From Roseomonas sp. AR75 (lineage in GTDB: Bacteria; Pseudomonadota; Alphaproteobacteria; Acetobacterales; Acetobacteraceae), in NCBI RefSeq assembly GCF_005222815.1, contig NZ_STGB01000001.1, positions 186,001 through 250,000 on the forward strand: a stretch of 64,000 bases of DNA, written 5' to 3'. The position numbers and the translations under genes were made by a program. A model generated the notes under the pieces. The model made no database searches, was not told the DNA's origin, and saw only the letters and a program-made list of their open reading frames with translations. Numbering within the stretch: the stretch's first letter is position 1; every line of letters starts with the position of its first letter. This document shows, one piece after another, positions 34,401-36,023 of this stretch.

Positions 34401-35025
34401 TGGACAGCACGCTGATTCCGGCGTCGGAGGCGGGCCAGCGATCCTGGCCCTGGAAGTAGCGATCCAGCAGCGTCTGGTCGAACTGCGCCTGCACATAGAG
34501 GCTGAGAAGCGCTGCGCTGTACGGCATGTGGTCGAACAGCAGCCCGGCGCGGTTGTAGGTCTCGGCCACCAGGCCAGCGAGGCCGCCGCCGAGAGAGTGG
34601 CCAGTGGTGGAGATGCTTGCGGCGCGCAGGTCCGCGCCAGGCCCGGCCGCCGCGATGTACAGGTCGAGGGCAAGCGCGGCCTGTCCTGCGGTTCCGCCAG
34701 CGAAGACGCTCCAGCCATTGACGATGTCACGCCAGCCGGCTGACCCGAGGCCTTCCGGGTCGGACGAGAAATCGAAATTCGTGCCGCGGTAGGAGATCGC
34801 GATATCGGTGCCGATCGAGGTCGCGCCGGTGTCGTACGCGACGCCGTGGAAACCCTGGCTCTTCCACGTGTCGAAGATCGCGTCCGTCAGGCCGAGGTCG
34901 GTGTCCCGTGACAGGATCCGCGCGTCGCCGACATGGGTCCCGCTGAGCTTTACGACCTGTTCGTAGTCCCTGTTGTAAGTATCCAGGGCCAGAATGGCGA
35001 GATACAGGTCGCGACCGATGGCCAT
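7477..35025 (-). CDS. Giant RTX protein (~9182 aa) with N-terminal lipase-like domain
   Basis: One unbroken frame. I chose ATG 35025 because a GGGAGG ribosome site lies 9 bases upstream; the frame extends 12 codons further. Residues 1-~280 resemble class 3 lipases: YRGTN near 79-83 and GHSLGGG with probable nucleophile Ser144. A first RTX nonapeptide block lies near 500-560. Hydrophobic stretches at ~870-1060 precede an FrpC/ApxIVA-like module (DLDGDGLET, DLNANDRID, DRNGDGITD) at ~1080-1210. About 25 RTX/HCBP modules (consensus like YRFAPGDGQDxIxD ... FADGTxW) fill ~1800-5700. Cadherin/VCBS-like domains (VNDAPVAxDD ... NDxDxDGD) fill ~5780-6515 and ~7020-8670, separated by RTX repeats. A serralysin-like RTX block and a ~75-residue tail, presumably the export signal, end it. 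I noticed no cysteine in the parts read. The protein is strongly acidic. Likely a secreted or surface-held adhesin with lipase or toxin activity; that function is inference. Confidence 0.93.
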   Translation of the reverse strand: MAIGRDLYLAILALDTYNRDYEQVVKLSGTHVGDARILSRDTDLGLTDAIFDTWKSQGFHGVAYDTGATSIGTDIAISYRGTNFDFSSDPEGLGSAGWRDIVNGWSVFAGGTAGQAALALDLYIAAAGPGADLRAASISTTGHSLGGGLAGLVAETYNRAGLLFDHMPYSAALLSLYVQAQFDQTLLDRYFQGQDRWPASDAGISVLSTEGEVLSALRLSLDGSIPSFGGLRSPVTLHSMALLVDLIWARDNARTDWQPIGKQLWNAYFDAAIADTLTIPASLVGPTGAFATVLQSAIAYSALDSGERPFGDTAIWSMFGDADQLGAVVGGSPATFFGKYVQFEVSIGLAGIQVFKDVKQTLADLLVQFAGALAIRDIEGNAEARRGILDLSDDEQILALDASTHLWEDLLGPGIKPLNIQKFRDTYFAQTDEDWTDTLLRWTGLRTLEDIAKVGWQADNADIFDRYHMRTRDDVTSIMLPERSYGPAGGTGNAARVDLFVGGALDETILGTTGNDLIFGSGGGDSIDAGDGIDVINAGSGADTITGGGGRNLLIGGDGNDTLTYQGSAVGNVLTIIISPDIADEGFGLIDQNTVQVQVQGVNSGGDPLDDIVFGVEELRLGDGADDVLIRKENQFDLFREPLVIDLGGPTGAGGDGDTLRFGTRDLLFFEDQGVFYRNGYIQTAIPGSGFLYGATSLLYAGQPLAVNGLLLAEEFLVPSDKVRFKGVDNVELTDKDDRFVLDSSDESSHSGSGEIKGNKGDDVFYVTNVPDGDLTLDAGEGNDIIIVTDGQAVVTAGGLGRDVIINASEGGQLYGDLVNGTLVDENGTVTAVPDTSENADHFWFAPGTTILDPQKNDILSFYGVPLTGGDASATSVAWALAGPTGAISGAIQSGFSFFSVAVMGSTFGLLKTYFDTWLPNIVYLVTETADQNGRVKMAIINQTDLLFRLATGGQALPTQQDFGDGRSSLTGVQVIRNFDFEAGNFGLGDGLFFDELSGLSTFTRSLANDTGSFGMLFNFPSIFGVIMGGLGAAAELIKLTPAIGMVLQVYEKIALVDSAAWLGGAAVRLAKNMDWAAGADPLVIDLDGDGLETRAVDDGQVFFDFDNDLFSTLTGWVARDDGFLVRDLNANDRIDNIGEMFGNQFEGGYQHLARHDAAENGGNGDGRISAADAIWSELLVWRDRNGDGITDAGELLTLDSLGIVSIRLDAQALDIVTPQGARLIGTSEIELASGATRRMYEAIFETVESYSRFAGEAGRAPWQANLKIDAKGIGSVTNLAVAAANDIELGEILADTAATMTEPDFLQLRKQAGPVLSYWGQTLETTRELMPVLLAHADDSTVTLADRGIYVEDMAGGFWTLASGAPIRDAEGNAIARPTLEQVLGQAAASGQHWQLEQAWSPASRGSELQFREPAPYLMHVADGRAVIDDYGIRDTDGSWRLASGRAILDADGNTIPAPTVADILAQTRAAGQEWRTEEIGFNPYADLPVDVIAVRITDGITVDYSVEVTDQDGSFFVWARNLDRALELQSKTGDSREFNLRNYALDFDTLDEVGTSDDSAYRVELLTPGQFHFATSLAGLDFRPEMLTARLDGTTGLIDYRVVEGGSYSQSADEYRSVIEPMIEMVGLSMTQYLLAASRLAVRMALQGGLSEFARELAYDVETDKYRPTGEHELAPMFQAIFEGAPPTNQDDAVQDYFSAWALILSQVYPDYSPRDPDYIFDTKLGVDQPFVFQMLLAAYESVPVDLDLPAIANAFGIEERKIVEHQPTDTVVRGHEGANFFVLSEGDQTVIGSYEPGAQEFNRDVQADIYYVGADSGDDHIYDLDLGDTDQLRFALIDSDQVRAVRDGEDLILFYDSGAHFIRIVNQFLGELNPILDNGTRLQTGVDDIVFADGVVWNRYRMAFAVVDFERAAMDEADAHYGSGSGDIFFSGRGNDYLSGGAGGDTYIYQPGDGRDVIDDLGNFSFGPIQAGMDFLMFRGDITEDTVRLTRDGASENLVITILDAEGNPTGDSLELVGQFGGVRLNLGAFSELIGADDGLDFIAPNLIEKIIFEKGSTLDYATIVERVIANARTDGDDAIYGMLNDNTLDGGRGDDFLTGREGVDTYVYGRDYGSDVVLDSDFSSSLFGPKLDILKLTDDLRWTDIEFLRDGSSDTLRLQVAGTDDQLVLTDFLEEILLVGYLNLIETIEYADGTVWNHLKLLQHYVDIARTDADDTIYGFETIADRIDGGAGDDRLEGMSAGDTYVFSAGYGTDTVFDTEGDDRIEFRNLLSGDIEFSRTALDLIMTIRGTGDRIVLENQYVREGQQQHAVELFQFGDRTLAYTDFNPEDIDLVGTNAGETIIGSHFAETLDSRGGDDLLVGKDGGDTYLFDVGYGQDTISDVRARAAWSDRRGIVVPKDDVVRFGDDITQANVIFTRDGNDLVVSVADRVDTLRIRNQFLDTDSGVERFEFADGGFLLISDVEEALQIEGGNRGDNVVTGGLDRPNTLDGRQGDDTLIGGNLADIYAFGADYDFDRIIERPDAPGVIDMVQFGATVTRDVMRIGRDGDDLVIDLGNGSDVLTIVDGLAGTGVEAFRFADATVLTLDEIIDRMLTGSGGDEQLLGLDGRNDTIWGGGGSDALVGGGGNDTYRFGYGDGTDSIVDTSGSDRLVFGPGVTSDLVTFEAIGGDLLATLAGTGERIAVIGGYRARAVEEFVFDDGTTLSIAAVREIIRSARSNASQDNLDTGDFVAGLNLVPGAQHDLVTLSQGGVVVVRTGDGIDRFEMAAGATTATILAPDTPSNTVKTRLADGASDDLVVTFVTGDQMVIAGALGSGAVPTIAFGDGVSWGVAELVQAWIDAQLGAGDDVARGSDRADTLEGGRGDDQLRGARGNDLYRFTRGDGQDVIEDEQGFDRLQMIGYRPDEVRVERIAAGRDDLLVTFIDSDDTLIIRNAAIDAVEFSNGTTWTRDTLLDLVNAVGSDLDDVLIGTGGDEGYRPGLGNDRVIDGVGNDVYAFARGDGQDRIETRGAADGFGVIRFGSGIVLEDVAFKRDAEGNLILTIAGGDDRLALVDPTGDPDAIVGTLAFADGRTLSIAAISRAIPATSGDDHVIVPAAATVAGGGAGTEVFGLDGNDWLETGRGADILTGGRGHDLLQGHSGGDTYFFALGDGQDTIADVELAADGVVDRVRFAAGIVPSDIRIISAGPRDLVIGVGGGDDRITIRDMFVVTGRDGQIEEFLFANGTTWSLTEILARAGTGGVGDDSIDFGTQLALDAVLDGDAGNDRLAGGRGNTIYVFNAGGGRDEIVEAGSFASSSDTIRFGAGLEAAAMVAVRAGNDLLLRFVGSDDQVLVRDQFAFPFVPIESVAFSDGATLTASDLAGLLVTEDEAQRLLHPSVPDTDPFTDPLFARQHAGGLDDEGGGEGGGSSGVGSDSQPRTLTGTPGAVDIFEFFVPLASDAAGLVTITGFETGDLGDRLDIRLASGLSGEVVAQQEGADTYVYFMDEGVYDFDAGRLLIRLQGVSLSALSLGNFNGAPFSAAIGQTIAGTGAAEALVGGWGSDTILGNDGADTLTGGTGTDSLSGGDRSDLYRFSAGFGQDVVSDNGWSNESPADVVEFGEGVSRDDLRVRATDTDLIVSFVGSEDTIRIAGTITNANNRIETLRFADGSTLSHAELAAMAWAPTAADQRLFGSYDANVLEGGAGSDTILGNDGADTLTGGTGTDSLSGGDRSDLYRFSAGFGQDVISDNGWSNESPADVVEFGEGISRDDLRVRATDTDLIVSFVGSEDTIRIAGTITNANNRIETLRFADGSTLSHAELAAMAWAPTAADQRLFGSYDANVLEGGAGSDTILGNDGADTLTGGTGTDSLSGGDRSDLYRFSAGFGQDVISDNGWSNESPADVVEFGEGISRDDLRVRATDTDLIVSFVGSEDTIRIAGTITNANNRIETLRFADGSTLSHAELLALAANDGDLVGGGAGPDSLPGGTGNDTLSGGSGNDSLSGGAGSDSLQGADGADQLFGDAGHDTLDGGTGADLYAGGSGRDTITDAEGDDTYSFAPGDGDDRITDRGGNDRIVFAAGIVPDDVTVTLRGGSDVILRIGAGEDRVEVLGALSNATNVIEQILFEDGTSWSSADLLARANLGTDAAQTLYGSDTGDILDAAGGDDTVDGRAGSDSLTGGAGSDSLLGGEGNDTLDGGTGADSLAGGLANDIFRFAAGQGSAVVSDSGGSDAVELASGILVGDLAVSARGNDLVLRIGAGEDRIILAGVLSGAAAAVEEIRFADGTVLAHADLVALAAAGVGADQTLIGSAVSNDILAGAGDDSVDAQGGNDTVDGGTGADTIVGGAGDDDITGGAGADQISDASGNDTYRFALGDGQDAITDLAGTDAILLGAGIAAGDVGVSQTSDLDLVIRIAGTEDRIRLVRALTDTGTVIEELHLADGSVMSFADLVALSQLPSDGPDVIFGTGLGEELEGARGDDALSGFAGSDTLLGQSGNDSLLGGTGDDVLSGDAGNDTLAGEAGNDAYRFAPGGGQDLIQDTAGVDAIELATGFSPDAVAVRKIGTALELRFDGSEDRLTIANAVTGGGTIETVTFADGTVWDAAELLRRSTSGTPGDDAYTGTDSGDRLVGLGGNDTLSALGGSDSLDGGADADSLDGGTGADDLRGGTGNDMLVGGAGADTYAFVAGDGLDTISDLGDAAVDTLRIEGVGPETLRFSRTGPDGADLTIRFSGSTDRIILTGALAAGEAGKVEQFVIAASGTKLTLAEVQALVQPDIGIDGQVLAGDADDNVILGSDLADLITGGNGTDTLIGGGGDDVFGDIAADGSTDSMTGGMGRDTYRYLPTFAISDAIAMDVITDFVPGDAGDIIRLFASTPNPFVSGRLQLRQSGADTDVVLYDEVGMGRAVVRLVGVDASALTPANFGGVELELDTSPIRDGADGNAIFGEPLHDLIFGNGGDDTINGFGGSDTLAGGGDDDLLSGGFGDDRIAGEAGHDSITGGAGNDILSGGPGNDTITGGDADAEFAGADILSGGAGDDLLLGGGQNDIYVFGANDGHDVVSDAGGSDRIEFEAGITAQDIAVIQLGADLELRVADGSTRIRLIGAADASDDGIETILFADGASWDRVTLLERAMAAGNGDDVLAILAGDTIDGLGGNDELTGSSGADTIVGGTGDDLLRGAGGDDAYLFRRGDGQDVIADTQGANVIILGSGIAPADLEVVRGRETVVLGLSGTGDRIDLGWSADPAMAIRELRFVGGEVWTAATLVAMALAATATDDVIHGTDGRETLTGLAGDDRLIGKGGDDDLAGGGGVDLLEGGLGDDIYRFAPGDDQDRILDAGGSADVLLLAPGIVPGDVRVVQSSDGSAIVLHIGSDGDRIRIEDALTSGRIEILRFADGTEWSVPDLLLRVPTALDDFLFGDDASQTLAGGLDDDRMFGGGGADEYRFAAGDGRDIIRDGATSLFDRLVISGYGAADLLFTRLGSDGTDVAIGFAGSRDQIIIADALDVHGRGIEEIVLGDTILSSTDIAALLVDSQVSDGDDVIFGSTAAETLAGGPGDDLVVGGSGNDFFRYARGDGDDRIDARGNGQSVVQLSDYTVANVVSALRGGPESLDLVITFEEDGDRLLLIGALGGPGSAQDRLLIRFADGTSWDRTAMRARAIEDIEGPGDDNVYGFDGADLFDLSGGKDFASGFAGADRFVFTAGDGHDRIEDSGISVHEADIVEFVGLDAADATVSRLFRGSDTVVIRFAGNEVDSLTVVDALADDARSVEIYQFADGTAWTRTTILGLLDNSPAVARDDGYYSVVTGSALTVLASDVLRNDFDADDDGLRIVAVDGSPNGSAMLDTTGNIVFTPNEGFTGATAFTYRITDDRNAFAEASVYVNVRPVAEARDDVGFLVAEDDFTSIRVERLLSNDIDGDRMIVGQVFGAVGGSVSLSSDGDIGFTPDENYVGPARFSYAANTPEGGRAEAIVHLTVTPVNDAPIARNDRGLVTDENVAITVNPAILIANDDDVDGDRLTLHEVQSSSHILVSLDAAGNIVVTPRDDFFGEGSFSYAVIDEAGATSAFATATVVVRPVNDAPVANDDRFELTEAGEPILEDNPIVLSLSRLVANDIDIDGDDLLLTEARLAVGGAVRLLDNQTVLFEPTANFNGAASFQYRVDDGQGGSDTAVATIVYQAVNDRPIARNDHYGDEDLYFLRSTEDVPIEIPIAELLKNDSDIEGFAVTFENATGAVHGDIVIADDRIIFTPDPDFSGEATFGYSITDPEGLVDGALVTLFFEGNENEAPVAVADQFLVPEDIPVTLRLATLLGNDTDADGDQLRVVGWRSLNGLGDVLTFGGAAAGPLNGKIELDANGDFLFSPNIDATFSSGFVYVISDGADGTAEGFIDLVIVPSNDDPTAVDDPGFVTPFDVPLVIRVADLVFNDFDIEQADTDGDGVRDADLDDPDRPRPTFVGVDAILDPVALAQGNRVEVGSFELVAFRGEEFLVARFLPGFTGPVTIEYRIADEEGLEDVGFAYATVADYYGDELSGTPLVDYIEGNQRDETIRGYRRDDWVVAKDGDDLIETGTGDDRIEAGDGDDTIDGGDGGDDIRGGDGFDVVRFAGSNVGVRADLQTLVGQGGFAQGDVYAGIEALEGTSFNDTLGGDDGANSLTGVDGNDALEGRGGGDTLAGGSGNDLLDGGAGADLLDGGDGSDAASFFASDDGVRISLAAGTSAGGWGEGDTLSGIENLVGSAFDDRLEGDGNGNSLSGERGDDTLIGGTGDDVLSGGRGADLLIGDDGIDIADYTLSNEGIAIDIAAGTAGGGDAEGDTLSGIDIVQASYHADTLLGDDGDNRLRGSRGADILDGRGGTDAADYARAEEAVKVDLALGLGLAGEALGDTLTSIEMLIGSAFDDTLIGSAADETFEGGFGADLLQGGFGSDDYRFGFDSAEDRIAETGDAADIDRLVLGAGIAAKDVSLLRNGDDLFVEIERDDGFLIDTVTVAHHFLGEESGIEFIAFADGTSWSRADIEDRLRIGRFNALDDIFRLGVEDEVALIDPAELIRNDAEAGTDELVLVSVQQPRSGTVWIAEDGRIAFQGSQDHYGDAFFSYTVRDPLGRESTARVEVNLAPVNDAPVAVDDPLVYGLEDVPLRIRLENLLANDYDVDGDREQEGLRIISAAPLTNAAGEPLRPYKDREYEGEATDATWKLDGQYIELLSRPDHFGFAGFRYTLADAAGATSTADVEIYFAPVNDAPRITSGRAVVKLEETTTFTIDQLMAKVYDVEGDAFEFVGLHLAADGNASDNGVEVFDAATGTIAFTPLALGDASIAFDVIDARGAEATLAFGIRVRPQNLPPDARDDYGLRMLQDETIVIDPADLIVNDIDPDGDLLSFVDVYRFAVNGKVRVNADGMIEFAAKPNYNGAASFEYTVSDGRGGTDTAIVHLTVLPSNSGPVLRNDVVRGLEDGPQYVIPAEAFGNDLDVDGDVIFFAGTELLGVLTTRFLSPDYTVEAKAGNNRALPDWLSFDAETLTFSGAVPDDAAQPVDVAVFLHDPSNGAVHPFRFAFGPDNAPELAAGLSVADAVLGGFTLRQPYVWTLDEDEDGVATFDISQGSFAAARVGGRPLPEWLGFDAASRSFFLTGFEPDPDANPVRIQVTFTPDRPADLPEHVYRATQRGFTIEFLLDPSEPLDPAINAILAGDAQLETQGLFGIDLAGASSLVATRESGAPLDSWLSFDPDSLSFAGMPPSSYVGAVPVRIAVAGDGLPAMWIITEAVVDQTFTVDDEADGFAVADLPERIDLTTPADFNGAVAFTYHAADEKGGGSAQPATIVFNVAPQRELPLGAADRVELFENGSTSFRIATLVDNDRDDDGDPMRVLSISAPSHGVLDIELAAVVIVPPEGLDPVPGGAWRATLADGSALPGWMVLDEVTGAITATVPLDMLDVFAIHFISSDGTTAREAVRHVSLDGNDGAGVTYTPEAGFAGTETLLYTLTDDREGPVQVILELEVLSLLDPPLAVTDTLEMLEDGVLVIDPARLIANDSDVDGDPIRFLGVLQPFNGSVAFEDGQITFVPTPDFDGRAGFRYEVTDDRHGVGQGLVDIVVRSTNRKPNAVTDIFAAVEDEPFEFTIADLLANDSDMDGDAIRFVSIQSSIPDARILELPDNRYQFVPDENINGPREFRYVITDGRLSTSGTIRFDIAAVNDAPIANPDGLFFGDQDTPLVIDFADMLFNDRDVEGDGFRIVEVFDGDNGTVARDGDTAVFLGRPGYFGDGGFHYRVTDDLGATSTGYVSVLVFPEFEVPVAVSDAGFEVLEDGFIDIDPAALMANDDIPVGSDVRFLGLTGPGVTLLENGLYRVAPPADFFGTLTLRYALTNETGFAVPTTVTIDVLPVSDGPTAVDDAFTIRENEVLTTFVTALTENDFDVDRQAVTLTRILGSQNVSVELSGDGQIILIPARHFSGEAWFDYELKDSSGIADVARVTVTVEALNDRPVITVPQVLTGSEDVPFSVTFPAGFVSDPDGDAVLVEFRSPGGAPLPEWLSYDRATRTLAGTPPADFNGSLPLEISASDGIVEVLAASTLEIQPVNDAPVILSPTGGATAQVDVVENTTAVVVVTASDVELAPLAYRIVGGEDADLFTIDAATGALDFLVRPDFEAPADQGADNEYEVIVAASDGALETPMTIAVAVLDGKDTQTGTARPDTLVGNDGADLLIGRGDDDVLEGGDGADELRGIQGGDTLLGGAGDDLLRGGAGNDLALGGEGNDRLDGGTGADSLLGGAGNDTYFIDDVGDVIVEKAAEGIDAAGTSISYVLGFEVERLVLIGTGAIDGTGNALDNVLAGNIAANLLAGEAGNDTITGGAASDTLLGGGGGDRIVGGAGADSLLGGADDDVYIVDDVGDVVVEDAAQGIDTVRASVSYVLSLEVERLTLLGSAAIDATGNTLANVLAGNAAGNLLAGEGGNDTISGGVGNDTLRGDAGHDVLVGGHGADSMAGGEGDDAYLVDDVGDLVLEQPAEGTDSVSAGISYVLGAEVEGLRLTGTAAIDGTGNALDNTLAGNAADNRLAGEDGSDSLAGGAGNDVLMGGAGGDWMIGGQGFDVFSYALASEGGDTIASYRGWEDTIEISAAGFGAGLSAGIDLVEVGRYVANVTGLATSDPGIGQFVFETDAKLLWWDVDGSGDASAELIADLTGASGWTGREIVVIA
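7802..8773 (-). repeat. Three 324-bp (108-aa) serralysin-type RTX repeats near the C-terminus
   Basis: Three consecutive in-frame units in the giant gene each contain a VDDVGDxVxE motif, a SYVLxxEVExLxLxG strand, AIDGTGNALDN and AGN...LAGExGNDT nonapeptides. The period is 324 bp, measured between the two copies of the cagcaggctgtcggcgcc string at 8437 and 8761. The units are similar but not identical. This module type is common at the C-terminal end of RTX proteases and adhesins, where calcium-driven folding occurs after export. Confidence 0.85.
9020..13970 (-). repeat. C-terminal array of cadherin/VCBS/Ig-like domains in the giant protein
   Basis: Roughly a dozen domains of ~90-130 residues are recognisable by boundaries such as VNDAPVAVDD, ARDDYGL, PVILSP and internal motifs LxANDxDxDGD and FTPxxxFxG. 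Between about 11700 and 12600 several units carry an LPEWLxFD or LSFD motif typical of putative-Ig (He_PIG-like) domains. The unit nearest the C-terminus also has a cadherin-like VVENTTAVVVVTASD start. Such arrays build calcium-stiffened stalks in large adhesins. The units are diverged, unlike the 432-bp array, so they are old duplications. Confidence 0.8.
13990..15440 (-). repeat. RTX stretch separating the two cadherin-like arrays
   Basis: Within the giant gene this segment carries tandem GGxGxDxLxG nonapeptides (for example GNDLLDGGAGADLLDGGDG) with repeated linkers of the type GDTLSGIENLVGSAFDDRLEG, and one HCBP-type module (DYRFGFDSAEDRI). It interrupts an otherwise continuous run of cadherin/VCBS-like domains. 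By family knowledge it should bind calcium as a parallel beta-roll. Confidence 0.8.
15480..17680 (-). repeat. First array of cadherin/VCBS-like domains in the giant protein
   Basis: About seven domains are delimited by motifs such as PAVARDDGYY, PVNDAPIARNDRG, PVNDAPVANDDRF, AVNDRPIARNDHY and SNDDPTAVDDPG. Each has an LxxNDxDxDGD calcium-type motif and an aromatic FxGxxxFxYxV strand. One unit near 15700 carries an inserted DTDGDGVRDADLDD loop, a thrombospondin-3-like calcium loop. The array follows the RTX/HCBP block and precedes the RTX interlude. Confidence 0.78.
18000..29600 (-). repeat. Long block of RTX nonapeptides with HCBP-related modules
   Basis: I count about 24 modules in this block that follow one plan: GGxGxD nonapeptides, then a YxFxxGDGQDxIxD motif, a V-x-F-x-x-G-I strand, an LVIxFxGxxDxIxI strand, and an IExxxFADGTxW motif. 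Family knowledge assigns the non-nonapeptide part to the haemolysin-type calcium-binding-related domain (HCBP_related). Module lengths are about 110-150 residues and most are clearly diverged. Three neighbouring modules are near-identical and listed separately. Confidence 0.85.
23181..24394 (-). repeat. Near-identical 432-bp tandem repeat (~2.8 copies) inside the giant gene
   Basis: The string ctcga followed by the cggttgttggcgttggtg segment recurs at 23224, 23656 and 24088, exactly 432 bp (144 codons) apart. Units 1-3 differ at only a few positions per hundred bases. The array runs from 23181 to 24394, where the third unit stops after gtcgctgccc. Each unit encodes one RTX/HCBP module with YRFSAGFGQDVVSDNGW. 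The near identity indicates recent duplication or gene conversion, unlike the diverged modules around it. Confidence 0.95.
31390..31800 (-). other. FrpC/ApxIVA-like calcium-binding module in the giant protein
   Basis: This part of the giant gene encodes DPLVIDLDGDGLETRAV, then a GWVARDDGFLVRDLNAND segment, EMFGNQ, NGDGRISAAD and DRNGDGITDAGELLTLD. The order DLDGDG - TGWV - DGLLVxDxNxNG - ELFGN - NGDGxID - WxDxNxDG matches the calcium-binding region of FrpC and ApxIVA as I know it. Several loops have EF-hand-like Asp/Asn/Gly spacing. Whether the adjacent FrpC self-processing module (Asp-Pro cleavage) is retained cannot be decided by eye. Confidence 0.7.
33345..33530 (-). repeat. First RTX nonapeptide cluster after the lipase-like domain
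   Basis: In-frame nonapeptides such as GNDLIFGSGGGDSIDAG and GADTITGGGGRNLLIGG follow the N-terminal enzyme-like region at about residues 499-560. They mark the start of the calcium-binding part of the giant protein. The segment is isolated from the main RTX block by about 1200 residues of other sequence. Confidence 0.85.
34200..35025 (-). other. Class-3-lipase-like N-terminal domain of the giant protein
   Basis: The first ~275 residues contain DIAISYRGTNFDF (residues 75-87), which fits the beta-strand and oxyanion (F/Y)RGT motif of class 3 lipases, and STTGHSLGGGLAGL (139-152) with the GxSxG nucleophile elbow centred on Ser144. The Asp and His of a triad cannot be assigned with confidence by eye. 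No Sec or Tat signal precedes the domain, consistent with type I export through the neighbouring ABC/HlyD genes. Confidence 0.7.
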
Positions 35026-35361
35026 GTACGAACGCCTCCCTGTACCGGCACGCCAGCGCAACTGCCGGCAAGGCGGCCGCGCATCGATGCTCGGACGGTC
35101 GCGACCGACGGGTCGCTCACCGATACGCCCGCCGGCGAAAGCGGACGTTGCGTATCAAACCCCAGATCGCGACTGTAATTGTTCGTGACAGGACCGGTCA
35201 ACGAAGCTCTGGAACAGTCGGCGAACGCACCGGCTTGACATCCGTGACCAGCCAGCGTCACCGTCCCCAGGCATCCGATCCTGTGGCGCGCAGAGGCCAT
35301 CGACGGGCTTCATGACCGTACTGTCGCGTCTCGCCGCCACGCAGCCGTACGGGCAACGCCG
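35026..35361. promoter_or_regulatory. Divergent intergenic region between giant RTX gene and hlyC-like gene
   Basis: The 336 bp between two divergent starts must hold promoters for both genes. An AT-richer stretch lies around 35147-35190 (tgcgtatcaaacc ... gactgtaattgttc). I see no confident -35/-10 pair and no strong inverted repeat. No further gene is supported here. Confidence 0.5.
35033..35040 (-). promoter_or_regulatory. Ribosome binding site fixing the giant gene start
   Basis: On the minus strand GGGAGGCG precedes ATG 35025, with 9 bases between GGGAGG and the ATG. This supports 35025 over the upstream in-frame ATG at 35061. Confidence 0.7.
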
Positions 35362-35940
35362 ATGAACGCGGGCACGAACGATTCCGCCGAGGGCTCCGCT
35401 GCCGCCGGCGCCGCGGCGACGCAGCAACTGGACCCCGAAGTGGCGCGCAAGATCGCCCAGGTTCGCTCGGCCGTGCGCGAGAACTTCGGCAAGGCGGTGA
35501 TGGCGATGATGATGCTGCCGCGCTACCGCTCGCAGATGCTGGCTGACCTGCAGCACCTTGTGCTCGATCCGATGCTGCGCGACCGCCTGGCCATCGCCTA
35601 CCCGCCGAAATCCGAGGCCGCGCCCGAGCCCGACATGGCCGGCTTCGCGATCTGGGCGAGCGTGTCCGAAGAGGTCGATGCGCGCATCCGCGAGCAGGTG
35701 AAAGCCGGCGCCTTTCCGGTGCGGCTGAAGGGCGAGGACTGGACCAGCGGCCCGATCAACTGGCTGCTGGACGTCGTCGCGACCGACAAGGCCACCACGG
35801 CGGCGGTGATCGCCAGCTTCCGTCAGGTGGCGAAGTCGGGTGAGTTGCGGCTCCATCCGCTGATCACGCGGCTGGTCGAACCCGAACTCCTGGAGAAGAT
35901 GGGGGCGCGCAAGACCGAGCCGCCCGTCGAGCCCGGCTGA
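35362..35940 (+). CDS. HlyC-family toxin-activating lysine acyltransferase
   Basis: The 192-residue product matches the HlyC/RTX-C family. Shared features with E. coli HlyC are the IWASVSEE segment (HlyC CSWANLS), EDWTSG (residues 125-130, HlyC EDWTSG) and NWLLD (133-137, HlyC KWFID). HlyC transfers a fatty acyl group from acyl-ACP to internal lysines of the pro-toxin in the cytoplasm before export. Asp137 aligns with HlyC catalytic Asp92. The position of catalytic His23 (SPLHRN) is Tyr55 here (LPRYRS). The N-terminal ~25 residues are a low-complexity Ala-rich extension. The gene is divergent from the giant RTX gene, its most likely substrate. No strong ribosome site precedes ATG 35362. Family assignment is firm; activity is uncertain. 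Confidence 0.85.
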   Translation: MNAGTNDSAEGSAAAGAAATQQLDPEVARKIAQVRSAVRENFGKAVMAMMMLPRYRSQMLADLQHLVLDPMLRDRLAIAYPPKSEAAPEPDMAGFAIWASVSEEVDARIREQVKAGAFPVRLKGEDWTSGPINWLLDVVATDKATTAAVIASFRQVAKSGELRLHPLITRLVEPELLEKMGARKTEPPVEPG

Positions 35941-36023
35941 GCTTCATCGCAGCCGCGGAACGGCAGGCAGTGCGTCAGCGGATCGGCGCGCGCCGCAGCG
36001 CTTTCTTGCAGCCCTTGGCAGCC

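Noticed and set aside
35984..35995. CGGCGCGCGCCG palindrome between the hlyC-like gene and the halogenase as a terminator
   Set aside because: It is a short GC palindrome with no loop and no proper T-tract; too weak to call.
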